NCBI GenBank assembly: GCA_031769625.1
Contig: JAUIMM010000686.1
Coordinates: forward strand, 4,424,001-4,488,000
Direction of reading: 5' to 3'
DNA length: 64,000 nucleotides
DNA from: Taudactylus pleione
Taxonomy: Eukaryota > Chordata > Amphibia > Anura > Myobatrachidae
This document shows positions 1-10,750 of the stretch, one piece after another. The notes beneath the pieces were generated by a model. It searched no databases. It had not been told where the DNA came from and was given only the letters and a program-made list of their open reading frames with translations. Made by a program: the position numbers and the translations under genes. Position 1 is the stretch's first letter. Every line of letters begins with the position of its first letter.

Positions 1-1330
1 GCCTTGGAACGAGCTGGCGTTTCTGAGCTGCTGCTACTGGTGACGCTGCTGTTGTTGCTGCGTAAGGTGATTCATCTACCCAGTGGGCTGTCACAGTCAT
101 ATAGTCCTTAGTCTGCCCTGTTCTACTTGTCCACATGTCCGTGGTTAAGTGGACACTGGGTACAACCGCATTTTTTAGGACAATGAGGACACTTTTTCTG
201 ACGTCTCTGTACAGTCTCGGTATCGCCTGCCTAGTGAAGTGGAATCTAGATGGGATTTGGTACCGGGGACACACTACCTCCATCAATTGTCTAAATCCCA
301 CTGCACCAATGGGGGATACCGGACACACGTCTAACAACAACATAGCAGTCAAGGCCTTAGTTATACGTTTTGCTTCAGGATGACTGCTGTCGTACTTCAT
401 CCTCCTCGCTAAGGACTGTTGGAGGGTCAATTGTTTAGTAAAAGTAGTGGTGTTCCTACTTCCTCTCTGGGATGATGAACGACTCCCAGCAGCAACAGCA
501 GCATCGGCAGCAGTAGGCGTAGCAATGCAGGATCCTCCGGAGGAATCCCGGATAGGAGAGTCAGTCATGCCAGTGACATGGCCTGCAGGACTACTTCCGA
601 TCCTGACTAAGGAGGAAATTGACGAGGAGGGAGTTGACGGTGTGGTTTGCAGGCGTTTGGCTACAACAGGACAAAGGGATTTAGGTGTCCCTGGACTGCT
701 TACGGTCTTAGCCAAAGTGACTGTACTTGACAGTAACTTTTATGAACACGCTTCAGGTGACGTATAAGGGAGGATGTTCCTAGGTGGTTAACGTACCTAC
801 CCCTACTTATTTCACCTTTACATATGGTACATATGGCAAGACAGTTGTTGTCCGGATTTGGATAGAAATATTGCCAGACAAAAGAGGTGGAATGTTTGGT
901 CTTCTGCCCAGGCATGACCGTGATGGGCTTTTTCATCCCACGGACAACAACTGTCTGCCCTGGAGCCTGATTTAACCAAACCACATCACCATCAGAATCC
1001 TCATCGTCAACTTCCTCCTCAGCGCCACCGGTACACCAGTATCCTCATCCTGTTGTACTTCAACAGTGACATCTTCAATTTGAATATCAGCAAGTGGACT
1101 GTGGGTGCTCCTTCCAGCACTTGCAGAGGGCATGCAAATGGTGGAAAGAGCCACCTCTTCCCGCCCAGTGTTGGGAAGGTTAGGCATCGCAACCGCCGCA
1201 ACACTTGGACTCTCCTTGGGGATTTGTGATATCTTAGAATGCACAGTTCTTTGCTGTGCTTTTGCCAGCTTAACTCATTTGATTTTTGTAGTGGGAGGAG
1301 GGCTTCCATCGTCATGTGAAGCTGAACCAC
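1..1330 (-). pseudogene. hAT-family (ZBED-like) transposase, 5' part, frameshifted and cut by window edge
   Basis: On the minus strand a BED-type zinc finger lies at about 984-730 (pairs CTIC and HLKRVH, after an aromatic FVWQYF stretch). A second open frame at about 725-1 carries the start of the hAT catalytic core, with the TTDMWTS motif (first catalytic Asp) near 140-120 followed by a VTAHWVD stretch. It runs open off the left edge, so the remaining catalytic residues and the dimerisation region lie outside. One frame change near 715-725 separates finger and core, and further small shifts occur at 1020-1330, where the acidic N-terminal linker reads in different frames. A CTG/CAG-like run at 25-60 interrupts the core. 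In the family the enzyme excises and inserts DNA with 8-bp target duplications. I infer a dead copy. It belongs with the hAT terminus at 4141. Confidence 0.8.
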
Positions 1331-1649
1331 TAGTCATGAACATAGGGAAAGATGGCATATTGACAAGTTTACGTTTCTCCTCAGATGATTTAAATGTTTT
1401 TTTTTAGGTCATTTTCCTGAACTTTGTCATTTGGGATTTAAATGCCCTCTACTATGACATTGGGCATCGGCCTTGGCAGACGACGTTGACGGCATTTTAT
1501 TGTCTATGTCATGACTAGTGGCAGCAGCTTCAGCACTAGGAGGAAGTGGTTCTTGATCTTTCCCTATTTTATTTTTATCGGACAAAGTTTGGTCCTCCAT
1601 TTATGTTATATTGATATATACGTGCGGCTAAGGCGCACACAAACACAGA

Positions 1650-2876
1650 AGAGAAGAATTTTTTATTTTTTTTGGCGTGCACTTTGGGGGTTATACCACC
1701 CTTTAAGAGATGAGCCAGCCGGCCATTTACTTATGACACAGGCGCACGCTTGGCGCTACTTTGTTGATGAACTTGCGGCTATAGCGCACACAATTCACAA
1801 ACACAGAAAAAAAAATATTTAAATTTTTTTTGGAGTGCTCTTTGGGGGTTACACCACCCTTTAACAGACTTATGACACAGGCGCATGCTTGGCGCTGCTC
1901 CTTTGTTGATGCACGTGCGGCTACAGCACACACAGTTCACAACACAGAAAATAATAATTTTTAATTTTTTTTGGAGTGCACTTTGGGGGTTACACTACCC
2001 TTTAACAGACGTATGACACAGTCGCATGCTTGGCGCTGCTCCTTTGTTGATGCTCGTGCAGCTACAGTCCACACAATTCACAAACACAGAAAAAAAAAAA
2101 TTGAAATTTTTTGTGGAGTGCACTTTGGGGGTTACACCACCGTTTAACAGACTTATGACACAGGCGCACGCTTGGCACTGCTCCTTTGTTGATACACGTG
2201 CAGCTACAGTGCATACAATTCACAACACAGAAAATAAGAATTTTTTATTTTTTTTGGAGTGCACTTTGGGGGTTACACCACCCTTTAAGAGATGAGCCAG
2301 CCGGCCCTTTACTTATGACACAGGCACACGCTTTGCACTGCTCCTTTGTTGATGCGCGTGCAGCTACTGCGCACACATTTCACAAACAAACACAGAAAAA
2401 AAGAATTGTTTATTTTTTGTCGAGCGCACTTTGGGGGTTACAGCACCGTTTAACAGATGAGCCAGCCGGCTCTTTACTTATGACACAGACGCACACTTGG
2501 CGCTGCTACTTTATTGATGCACGTGCGGCTACTGTGCACACATTTCACACACAAACACAGAAAAAAAGAATTGTTTATTTTCTGTGGAGCGCACTTTGGG
2601 GGTTACACCACCCTTTAACAGACGAGCCAGCCGGCCCTTGATTTATGACACAGGCGCACACTTGGCGCTGCTACTTTGTTGACGCACGTGCGGCTACTGC
2701 GCACACATTTCACATGCAAATACAGAAAAAAAAGAAGAATTGTTTATGTTTTGCGGAGCGCACTTTGGGGGTTATACCACTCTTTAAAAGACGAGCCAGC
2801 CGGCCCTTTACTTACGACACAGGCGCACGCTTGGCGCTGCTCCTTTGTTGATGCACGTGTGGCTACAGCGCACACA
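1650..2876. repeat. Satellite-like tandem array in the hAT leader, 141-169 bp units
   Basis: Eight units begin with CTTTGGGGGTTA at 1682, 1840, 1981, 2123, 2264, 2429, 2594 and 2763. A ninth begins at 3464, beyond the MITE at 2877-3418. Short units (141-142 bp) lack a GAGCCAGCCGGCCC segment that the longer ones (156-169 bp) carry, so two unit types coexist. Reading frames across it only echo the repeat (for example a recurring MTQAHAWRC) and are not a gene. It lies between the hAT terminus at 4141 and the transposase frames. Confidence 0.9.
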
Positions 2877-3418
2877 GGGCCTGATTCACACCTGCTCGCG
2901 AGCGCTGAGTGCTCGCAAGCGGGGCGATGGTGGCCCAGTCCGCATGCACACGATGGAGCCGGCTCCGTCATGTGCATGCGCGAGACCCGGATAGCGACGG
3001 GCAAGCCGTCGCTCCTGGTCTCGTTCTAAAGGGGGCTTGCTGTCGATGTTGAGTGACAGCATGCCCCCTTTGGCGGGCTTGTTGGGGGCATGGCTGCCCA
3101 GACGGAGGCTTTCCCATGGGAACGCCTACCGTCTTGGGCCGGACACTTACATCACAAGTGATGTCAGTGGGAGTGCTTTCGGCTCTGTTTGAGCCGAAAG
3201 CACTCCAGGGCTTGCGGCAACAAGACCCTACTGCAAGGGTCTCGTCGCAAGCCGGATGGTCGCAATGGTCTTGACCATGGCGAACATCTTCCTGGCTACT
3301 CGCTATAGCTGTGGGTGGTCACCCACAGCTATACGAGCGGCCAGGAGGCCGCTCTAAAAATCAAGAAGGACGGCCATGATTCAGAGCGAGTGGTCTGTCA
3401 GAGCTCTGAATCAGGCCT
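2877..3418 (+). mobile_element. Hairpin-chain MITE copy 1 (PIF/Harbinger-like ends), inserted in satellite
   Basis: The ends are GGGCCTGATTCA and its inverse TGAATCAGGCCT, flanked by ACA on both sides (2874-2876, 3419-3421). Removing the element and one ACA restores the satellite sequence GCGCACACAATTCAC seen in neighbouring units, so the borders are supported by an in-window empty site. The interior is a series of short palindromes. No coding capacity is seen. Confidence 0.9.
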
Positions 3419-3600
3419 ACAATTCACAAACAAAGAAAAGAAGAATTTTTTTTTTTGAAGTGCACTTTGGGGGATACACCACCCTTTAAGAGATGAGCCA
3501 GCCGGCCCTTTACTTATGACACAGGCGCATGCTTGGCGCTGCTCCATTGTTGATGCACGTGCAGCTACAATGCACACAATTCACAAACACAGAAATAAAT
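3419..3600. repeat. Ninth satellite unit, right of the MITE
   Basis: This is the same unit as at 1650-2876. Counting from the previous unit start (2763) to 3464 and subtracting the 545 bp of MITE plus duplicated site leaves 156 bp, inside the range of the other units. Confidence 0.85.
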
Positions 3601-3629
3601 GTTTTTTGCACTTGGGTGGAGCACCCCTG

Positions 3630-3935
3630 ATGGACAGATCACCCCCTGGACAACACTACAGCACCCCTTTAGGACTACAGCCTTTATGGGACACTGCACA
3701 ACACAGCCCAGCCAGCCGCTATAGACTTTTGGAGTGGACACAGCCCCTATGGACAACTGACTGCACAACACAGCCCAGCCAGCCCCTATGGACAACAGCA
3801 GCGCAACACAGCCCAGCCAGCCCCTATGGACTTTGGAGGAGTGGACACAGCCCCTATGGACAACAGCAGCACAGCACAACACAACACAACACAGCCCAGC
3901 CAGCCCTAACTCCCACCCTCCCTCTTCACTGTCCA
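3630..3935. repeat. Degenerate minisatellite, CCTATGGACAACAGC / ACACAGCCCAGCCAGC blocks
   Basis: About five to six imperfect copies of a block containing CAGCCCAGCCAGCC and CCCTATGGAC. The reading frames on both strands only reflect the repeat. It lies in the same hAT leader region as the satellite. Confidence 0.75.
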
Positions 3936-3989
3936 CAGCCGGAGTGAGAAATGGCGCAGACGCAGGGACCTTTTATAGAATCTAAAACC

Positions 3990-4141
3990 TGCGTGATCCG
4001 GAAGGCAGGATGATGACGTTTTGCCTCGATTTCAGTTCCGAGTCAGGCGGGAAAACCCGAGCCGGACTCAGTTCCCGGCTCGGATCGGGAGGGCTCCGAG
4101 GGGGGGGTTCAGATTTCTGAAATCCGAACCCACTCATCCCT
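3990..4141 (-). mobile_element. Terminal region of the hAT element (5' end relative to its gene)
   Basis: The minus strand begins TAGGGATGAGTGGGTTCGG, a hAT-like end, followed by GC-rich sequence with CCCGCC and GAGGCAAAACGTCATC. The same segment recurs at 54845-54965 with a related end (GAGATGAGTGG, GAGGCAAAACATCA). This supports an element border at about 4141, with the transposase frames at 1-1330 inside the same element. The other terminus is outside the window. Confidence 0.65.
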
Positions 4142-4150
4142 AATATAGAC

Positions 4151-4428
4151 ACACTTTTAATTCCAAAAATGTGGGTGAAGTGAGTATAATGAATCAGAGT
4201 ATAAACATTAACAGCAAACTTGTGTTCTCATGTAAACATGTCTACACAGTTAGTTGTGATGGTAATCCTATAAAAGAGACTTTTATTAAGCAGAACTTTA
4301 CCTACCACCCACCAATGTTATCTCATATTATCGCATTGGGTAGTAGTGTACACTAAGACTTTTGCTGTTAATGTGTATACCCGGATTCATTATACTCACT
4401 TCACCCACATTTTTGGAATTAAAAGTGT
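4151..4428. mobile_element. Foldback MITE with ~68 bp near-perfect inverted arms
   Basis: The left arm 4151-4218 (ACACTTTTAATTCCAAAAAT...) is the inverse of the right arm 4361-4428, with a spacer of about 140 bp. No transposase is present. The superfamily is not assigned, because no clear target duplication is seen beside the hAT end. Confidence 0.75.
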
Positions 4429-5180
4429 TTACTTTATATCATTTCACATCCTGTATTCATTTATTATTTAGTCATCACACAGAAGGGGTAGAGCGCAGTG
4501 TTACCTTTCTATTTCATATACTTAAGATCAGGGAGACCTATCTATTATCTGCAGTACACCCCGAACACTTTAGTCCATTCCAGTACGCAGGGCCCCCCAC
4601 CATTAATGGTGGGAAACCATCGGAGCTCCACCGTCAATGGGAAAATCATTAACCATTCTGTTTCTCTAACATACTCCTTACAGCTGTCCTCCATTGCCTT
4701 GAGAAATGTGACAGACGTGCCACTGAACAGTCGTGGCAGTGATTCTTTGTTATTTATGGTGAAAAAAACACAAATTCTGTCAGGTAATGTATTTTTTCAA
4801 CCACACAGTCTGCGCTAAGAGTCACTGCCAAAAGACTTCTTCTGCCTCTGTTAATGAGATAGAGATAAAGTAGTCTCTTACTGCTGTCAGTGATTATCGG
4901 TTATGGTGAAAAAAAAATACCCTATTTCTGTCAGGCAAGTGGAATAATTTTATTCTACCTCAGAGTCTGAAGTACGAGTCACTGTTCTGCTCTCACTATC
5001 ATCTTCCTTTTGGCCTGATAAAAATTAGACAGACAGCATAACCACTCCTACTTTTAAATAATCCAATCTAGATCTGAAAAATTGTGTGTATTGTAATAAT
5101 AGGAGAAAATTGGTAAAACTGCAATGCAAAACAAATAATAAAATATTATTACAATGCAAACATTAAACATAACTACATAC
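4429..5180. repeat. Gene-free stretch with an internal diverged duplication
   Basis: Segment 4736-4835 (GCAGTGATTC...TATGGTGAAAAAAACACAAATTCTGTCAGG...GAGTCACTGC) is repeated, diverged, at 4885-4990. The rest is AT-rich with no convincing coding sequence. The last ~80 bp (from about 5110) recur near 7500-7550. Confidence 0.6.
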
Positions 5181-5183
5181 TAA

Positions 5184-6036
5184 AGGCCCCCATTCATGGT
5201 ACAATTTTTTAAACGATTTGGTCATTTTCAATCGATTGGAACGACAAATCGTTTAAAAAGTGGCAAGTGTGGGCATGATAATGATGCAATGTGCGCTCCC
5301 GTGGGTCGTTCGTCGTGGTCGCTGATCTCTTCAACATTCAGAAAGATCAGTGACCATGATTTGCATGACATCGTACCATGTGTATGCATGCTGGGACGAC
5401 ACAGATGATCGCACGGATCAGGGAGATCCGTGCTAAATGCATCTGTGTGTCAATGACACAGATGCTCGCACGGATCAGGGAGATCCATCTGTGAACAACC
5501 AGCACCAGGCTTTGCAGAACCTCCTGATTGTGCTAAATACAGGGGACAAACGATGTATGGGTCCCCTGTATTAAGTACAACCAGCACCAGGCTATTCAGA
5601 ACCAGTCCTGGTTGCCAAAATAAAGGGGACAAAAGATGTAGGGGTCCCCTGTATTTAGCGCAACCAGCACTAGGCTCTGATCCAGTCCTGGTTCTGGAAA
5701 TACAGGGGAAAAAAATGCTTATGGTTCCCCATTTTTTTTTAAAGTTTTTACACAGGTTTTAATTTTTTTTAACACAGCAGCACAGACGGATCTCACTGAT
5801 CCCATACATGCATCTGTGTTTATTTTTTTTTACAAACAGATGCATGTATCATGGATCTCCCTGATCCTTGCATGCATCTCTCTGCTATCACACACGATAT
5901 AATGGATATGCAAATCATTAGATCATGTACAATAGATCTGTTGTACACATCATGCACTGGAGCTGGTGGGGAGAGTTCAAGGGAGATTGCTAAAGAGATT
6001 GGATCATTAGCCAAATTATACCATGTGTACCCAGCT
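5184..6036. mobile_element. PIF/Harbinger-type MITE with TAA target duplication
   Basis: The ends are AGGCCCCCATTCATGGTACAATTT and the inverse of AGCTGGGTACACATGGTATAATTT, flanked by TAA at 5181-5183 and 6037-6039. A paralogous unoccupied site is present at 7545-7565 (ACATACTAAGTACTGAACTGAC), which confirms the borders and the 3-bp duplication. Inside are two short direct repeats around GATCGCACGGATCAGGGAGATCC (5407-5490) and about three copies of a ~65-bp CAACCAGCACCAGGCT / ATACAGGGGAC block (5497-5730). No gene is seen. Confidence 0.85.
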
Positions 6037-6039
6037 TAA

Positions 6040-6424
6040 GTGCTGAACTGACAGCAGATCTATGGTAGATAATGTGAATAAAAATTCTTGCCATCAATGC
6101 TGTGCTGAGGGAAGAAATAAATGCACCTGTTTGCTGATTCCATGTGAGATCTAAGATGGAGATCTCCACTATCTCCTATCCAGGGTGCATTGGGAAACTT
6201 AAAAAAGTTATGCTATAGCAGGGTGACACTAGGAATCCTTATGGAAGTTTCTAAATGATAACTCACTGTGGGGTGCTCTATTCCACAGCAGTGTCCACTG
6301 TGGAATAGAAGCTAAACATCAGACAAGCATTGCATAGATCACTATGATGTATATGTTTCAAATAATACAAATAGTTAAAAATGTAAAACAAAAAATACAA
6401 GGGGTCCCCCACTAAATCAATAAC
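6040..6424. other. Gene-free flank, paralogous to 7555-7660
   Basis: The first ~110 bp (GCTGAACTGACAG...CACCTGTTTGCTGATTCCA) match 7558-7660 with a few differences. The remainder is AT-rich with a GGGGTCCCCC segment at 6400, and no gene is seen. Confidence 0.6.
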
Positions 6425-7095
6425 CAGCACAGAGGTTCCCAAACTCAATCCTCAAGGCACCCTAACAGTCCAGGTTTTAAGGATATCTATGGTTGAGCAC
6501 AGATGGTTACATCAAAAGACTGAGGGGGTCATTCAGACCCGCTCCCGATGTTATCCCAATGCGCATGCGCACGATGGAGGGAGCTCCGTCGTGCGCATGC
6601 GCGAGACCCGGACAGCGACAGCCAAGCTGTTGCTCCAGGTCTCGCACCAAAGGGGGCGTGCTGTCGATGGTGACTGACAGCACGTCCCCTTTGGTGGGCA
6701 TGCCGGGGGCGTGGCTGTCAGATGGAGGCGTTCCCATGGGAACGCCTACCATCTGGGTCCGGCCCCACTGACATCACTAGTGATGTCAGTGGGAGTGATT
6801 TTGGCACTGATAGAGCCAAAATCACTCCAGGGCTTGCAGTCACCGAGACCCTACCGCAGGGTCTCGTCGCAAGCCCGATAGTCGCAATGGTCTTGACCAT
6901 CACGACCATCTTTTTGGCCGCTCGCATATGCTGTGGGTGGTCACCCACAGCTATGCGAGCGGCCAGGAGGTCGCTCCATTTTTTAGGTAGGAGGGCACTG
7001 ATTCAGCATCCGGCTCTGAATCAGGCCCTGAGGTCCTACTTAAGTAATGTGCCCAAGCATGGTTATCCTTAAAACCTGGGCAGCTGGGGCTCCCC
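6425..7095. mobile_element. Small hAT-like MITE split by a hairpin-chain MITE
   Basis: The left part 6425-6523 has AGAGGTTCCCAAACTC and CCAGGTTTTAAGGATATC. The right part 7029-7095 has GGTTATCCTTAAAACCTGG followed by GCTGGGGCTCCCC. The two parts are inverse to each other, so they are one small foldback element interrupted by the insertion at 6524-7028. Assignment to hAT rests only on the CAGAGGTTCCCA-like end. Confidence 0.6.
6524..7028 (+). mobile_element. Hairpin-chain MITE copy 2, about nine consecutive hairpins
   Basis: The ends are GGGGGTCATTCAGACC and the inverse of GGGCCTGATTCAGAGCC, with TGA on both sides (6521-6523, 7029-7031). The interior is almost wholly palindromic: 6561-6602, 6603-6645, 6646-6695, 6719-6755, 6765-6792 (a perfect 28-bp palindrome centred on CTAG), 6792-6828, 6830-6876, 6877-6910 and 6916-6964. 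No frame is protein-like. Related copies lie at 2877, 20285, 49816, 55327 and 57792. Confidence 0.9.
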
Positions 7096-7744
7096 CTTTT
7101 TTTCAATAACAAGAACCAGGCTGAAGCAACTAAAATGGCAGCAGTGCTGGCACAAAAAAACATGTTCAGATAGAGAAATTGCATCTGCCACAGGGCTGGT
7201 GCAAGCTTTGATGGTGCGACCGATGGATTAGCGCTGCTGCAAGTGTTCATCTCTGTAAGTTCAGAATCAGTCACAACATTGGTATAAAAACACAGAGGCC
7301 ACTGTGGTAAAAGATGCACCGTATCTGCATTTACTTTTGAATTTGGCCCATTGGGCACTAAGTGAGAGGTCTGAGGTATACAAGTTTGTCCAGCTGACTT
7401 TTAGAGCAACCCTAGTCAAAGAGAACAAATGGATTTTAAGGAGTCATACAGGACTACCATATTTATTGTACCAGCACTGAAGTTGATCATCTTTTTCCCT
7501 TACAATGTGAAAACATACAATGCAAACATAAAATATAACTACAGTACATACTAAGTACTGAACTGACAGTCGATCTATGTTAGCAAATGTGAATCAAAAT
7601 TCTTACCATCGAAGCTGTGCTGAGGGGATATATATGCACCTGTTTGCTGATTCCATCCGTAATGTTTAATAAAACTGTGAACATTGGTACAATCAAGTAC
7701 CATCGCAACCTCACACACACTTGCACAAGTTCTGACCTTACTCA
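7096..7744. other. Gene-free stretch containing the unoccupied MITE site
   Basis: No coding sequence is supported. Positions 7500-7660 are a second copy of the sequence that flanks the MITE at 5184-6036, with the intact TAA target at 7552-7554. Confidence 0.6.
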
Positions 7745-7955
7745 GGAATTGCTAACATCACCCCTGTCACCACCTACAAACGACACTTCCTGTCAATCAC
7801 TCTGCGATTTGTCTGCATAGTCACTGAGATCGCAGTCCCGATCGCAGTGGCTGGTTCGCGCACGTGCACCGTGATGTATAAGCATGCGCAGAACACAACA
7901 ATTGGACGATTGCATGCGTATTAGTAACTGCATTCCTTACTGAATCAGACTCTCT
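7745..7955. mobile_element. Truncated Harbinger-derived MITE (group B)
   Basis: It contains the group B core in inverse orientation (CACCACCTACAAACGACACTTCCTGTCAATCACT) and ends with TTACTGAATCAG, a cut form of the GAATCAGGCCC end. The left terminus is not found. The same core is at 9137-9604, 16283-16813 and 56740-57172. Confidence 0.6.
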
Positions 7956-8412
7956 GGCCAAAGTTATTCTAGCAAGGACATGGCTGGGGATTGAGCCTCT
8001 TGACTTTCACAAATGGGTTTACCTGGTCAATGATGCAGTCAACCATGCAAGATATCTATATACCGCTGGAGTGGCCCTTTCTAAATATCACAAACTTTGA
8101 TCTCCTTGCTACACGTCCAATTATGATGTTATCCTGTCACATGACACTTTAGGGGGGTTGCCGGTACTCTGCGCTTCTACTTCTCTTTGTTTTGTGTTAT
8201 GCTGTTTTGTATCCCATTTTGTGTCTTACCCTTTACATGCAATTACCATTTTGCATCTCTGTTGTATTCTTTTGTCTGTCTTATTGTGATTCTTCCTTGT
8301 CCGATCAAATGTTCGGAGCTACTTTATGGTCTCTGTTTAATTTTCATAGTAATGCTTTTTTTCTTTCTTTGAAAACAATCAATAAAATATACTTGATATA
8401 AAAAAAAATATT
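7956..8412 (+). mobile_element. 5'-truncated L1-like LINE 3' end
   Basis: The first ~140 bp read like the C-terminal end of an L1/Tx1-type ORF2 (pieces such as WLGIEPLDFHKWV and a stop near 8100). A U-rich 3' region follows, then AATAAAATATACTTGATAT and an A-rich tail at 8390-8412. A sense frame plus a tail with no upstream reverse transcriptase fits target-primed reverse transcription with 5' truncation. It abuts the truncated MITE on its left. No clear flanking duplication was found. Confidence 0.55.
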
Positions 8413-9120
8413 GGATTAGCAATGTAACAGTCACACGGAAGTTTACTGTATAAATACCATTTGCAAGTAAAGACAGGAAGCATGGAAAAGATGTAGAGGA
8501 AATCTTTTTCACTAGAACCTCTCTATTGGCTGTACTGTAGTTGAAGCACCTCTGTCTTTCTGAAACCAACAGAAAATTCAGCTCTGCTAAGGAATATTGT
8601 ATTTATTTATTTGTGCAATAATTAATTGGGGCCATATGAACCAGGTACTGAAAATCCTTATTACCAGCATGTATGCAGAACAACATGTATTGCAACTCTG
8701 CTATTAACACAATGGCATCACACAGTGGCCAGTGACAAGAGTTACAGTGCATTTCAAGGACAGAGCACCCTTCACCAGACATAAAATGCAAGTTACTCAT
8801 GTCACCTGCCACAATGACTAAATAAAATGTTATTTTCACTATATCTCTAGAGTGTAACTTCACATTCATATTGTGTTACTTTATACAGTATGGTACAAAG
8901 TGAAGGATGGAGAATGCTAACATTTTCAACAAGATCTGTACTCTTTGTGCTATTTATTGGACAAAAAGATACTAGAATTAAATGGTTCCAGTATTATAAG
9001 CATAGGATCATTACAAAATTAGCACAACAAATGATGAGCTACACCTATAACATGTAAATAGAAAAACAATACTTTTTATCAGATAAAGAAAAACAATGCA
9101 AGGAACGCAGTTGCTTATAC
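8413..9120. other. Gene-free AT-rich stretch
   Basis: I see no gene, terminal repeat or tandem repeat here. The longest frames lack family motifs. Confidence 0.5.
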
Positions 9121-9604
9121 GCAAGCATTCGGTCGATTGTTGCGTACTGCTTATGCATCGCGCGTGCACGAACTAGCTACTGCGCTCGGGACTGTGATCA
9201 CAGAGGATACGCAGATCCATGGCAGAGTGATTAACAGGGAGTGCCGTTTGTGGGTAGTGACAGGGGGGGGTGATCGGGCAAACGCAGGCGTGCCAGTGCT
9301 ATCAAATGGCGTTGCAGGGGCGTGCATAAATTAGCCACTGCGATATCGGAGGCCGCCTGAGGCCTCATAGTGTGCGCTGAAGTATAACCAATCCTGAGTA
9401 AGGTCTGGGCTTCATTAACTGTCCAATGTTACTCAATGTTATAGATTGGTTTCGCTATGTTGCCCAAGTGAGTAAGGGGAAATGGGCGTCCTTATGTCAG
9501 GCTGCAATCACAATGCGAATGCAAACATTTAAATATCACCACTGATATTAGCAACTGCATTGCGTGCGTATAACCAGAATAGCGATCCATAGTGAATCAA
9601 GCCT
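9121..9604. mobile_element. Harbinger-derived MITE (group B), left end missing
   Basis: The group B core is at 9220-9330 (GTGATTAACAGGGAGTGCCG, GGGTAGTGACAGGGGGG, GCAGGGGCGTGCATAAATTA). The right terminus is GTGAATCAAGCCT near 9604. No matching left terminus was found, so the left border is approximate. Confidence 0.6.
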
Positions 9605-10327
9605 AATGTATGTTTAAAGAGGGGTTCAAATATTATAGCTGTGCACATATAAATGATTAAAAAGCACAATGATTACTTCAGTATGCATCCTTGTTTATCA
9701 ATATGCGGTTATGCAGAGTGGTGCGTACACAGAGATCCGATTCATTTCAAACATACTCTTTCATCTACTATAGGAGGGGTGTGAGTGGGTGCTGATAATG
9801 ATGGTGGCTATCTAACCAAGCATACGGGTAGGAATGCTGTGACCACATAGATGCGCACATCTCTGAATTAGCCTAATGTGTCTCTCATAAGATGCTCTTA
9901 AGTCTGATTATAAAAATCATAGTAAGTATTTCAAGTGACTGAATTCCACCTGCTGCTCATTTTAATAAGTGGTTTACTTACCTAGGCATGTTTCCATTTG
10001 TTAGAATGATAAAAGTAATAACAGAGAGTAGGAAATATGTAGTTATGCAATAATCTTTGCATCAATACCAAATATTACTTGTTTATTGCAGTTGAGAGAC
10101 TGCAAAATGAAGGTGATGCCTTGCAAAAGAACAGTGAAAATCACTATTGCATTTCACTACTAATCTTTGCTGATCACTGGAATACAGTAGATCATTAAGT
10201 ATCAGTGTCCACTCTGCCAGCAGTGATTCCAAGCATGAAGTTGTTTGTCTATTTTTAGAGCTAATCAGCAGTGAGAGGTGTTTTGTGAAAGGACAAGTCC
10301 CGCATGTCCTCATAACTAAGCTGCTAT
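9605..10327. other. Gene-free stretch
   Basis: AT-rich DNA without recognisable coding or repeat structure. Confidence 0.5.
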
Positions 10328-10750
10328 GGGCCTGATTTAGAGCTGCACACTAATGTTGCTGCTGCTGCGATTATTGCAGCTGTGTATGTTTGAAAATACA
10401 CACATACACAGACACGCACACATACACAGCATTGGATGCAGATCAGGCAAACATAGACTGTTTGAGTGAGTCCATTGTCACTCAAAATGGCCGTCAGAAC
10501 GGAGATGCCAGAGCCATGTTTCCTGCATACAGGATCGCAGACACAGTATGTGACACGCCACGCCAATACGGTCAAGACATGCCTGTGTTTTTATCTGACA
10601 CTCCCCGTTGCCTCGCCCCAAATGCACCCTGACTGTCAATCACACTGCAAATAAAGACTTGCAACTACGGTAGTAACGCATGCACAGTTGCAAAAAATCA
10701 CTCCATTTGCAAAAACATCACAGCATGGCATAGAACTCTGAATCAAGCCC
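10328..10750. mobile_element. MITE with GGGCCTGATTTAGAGC ends
   Basis: The left end GGGCCTGATTTAGAGC and right end CTCTGAATCAAGCCC are inverse. The flanks are TAT and CAT, a possible decayed 3-bp duplication. Inside is a CA/CACA-rich tract (10396-10430) and the phrase CTGACTGTCAATCACACTGCAAAT shared loosely with group B. Confidence 0.7.

Noticed and set aside
1019..1407. Separate small genes on both strands near 1.0-1.4 kb
   Set aside because: The minus-strand pieces fit one frameshifted acidic linker before the hAT BED finger; the plus-strand frame is a shadow.
2026..3029. Long plus-strand frames with repeated MTQAHAWRC-like segments, as a repeat protein gene
   Set aside because: They follow the satellite unit, change frame between units and are cut by the MITE; there is no gene context.
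3565..3936. Cys/Val/Leu-rich minus-strand frame as a membrane protein
   Set aside because: It is a translation of the GGCTGGGCTGTG minisatellite, a composition artefact.
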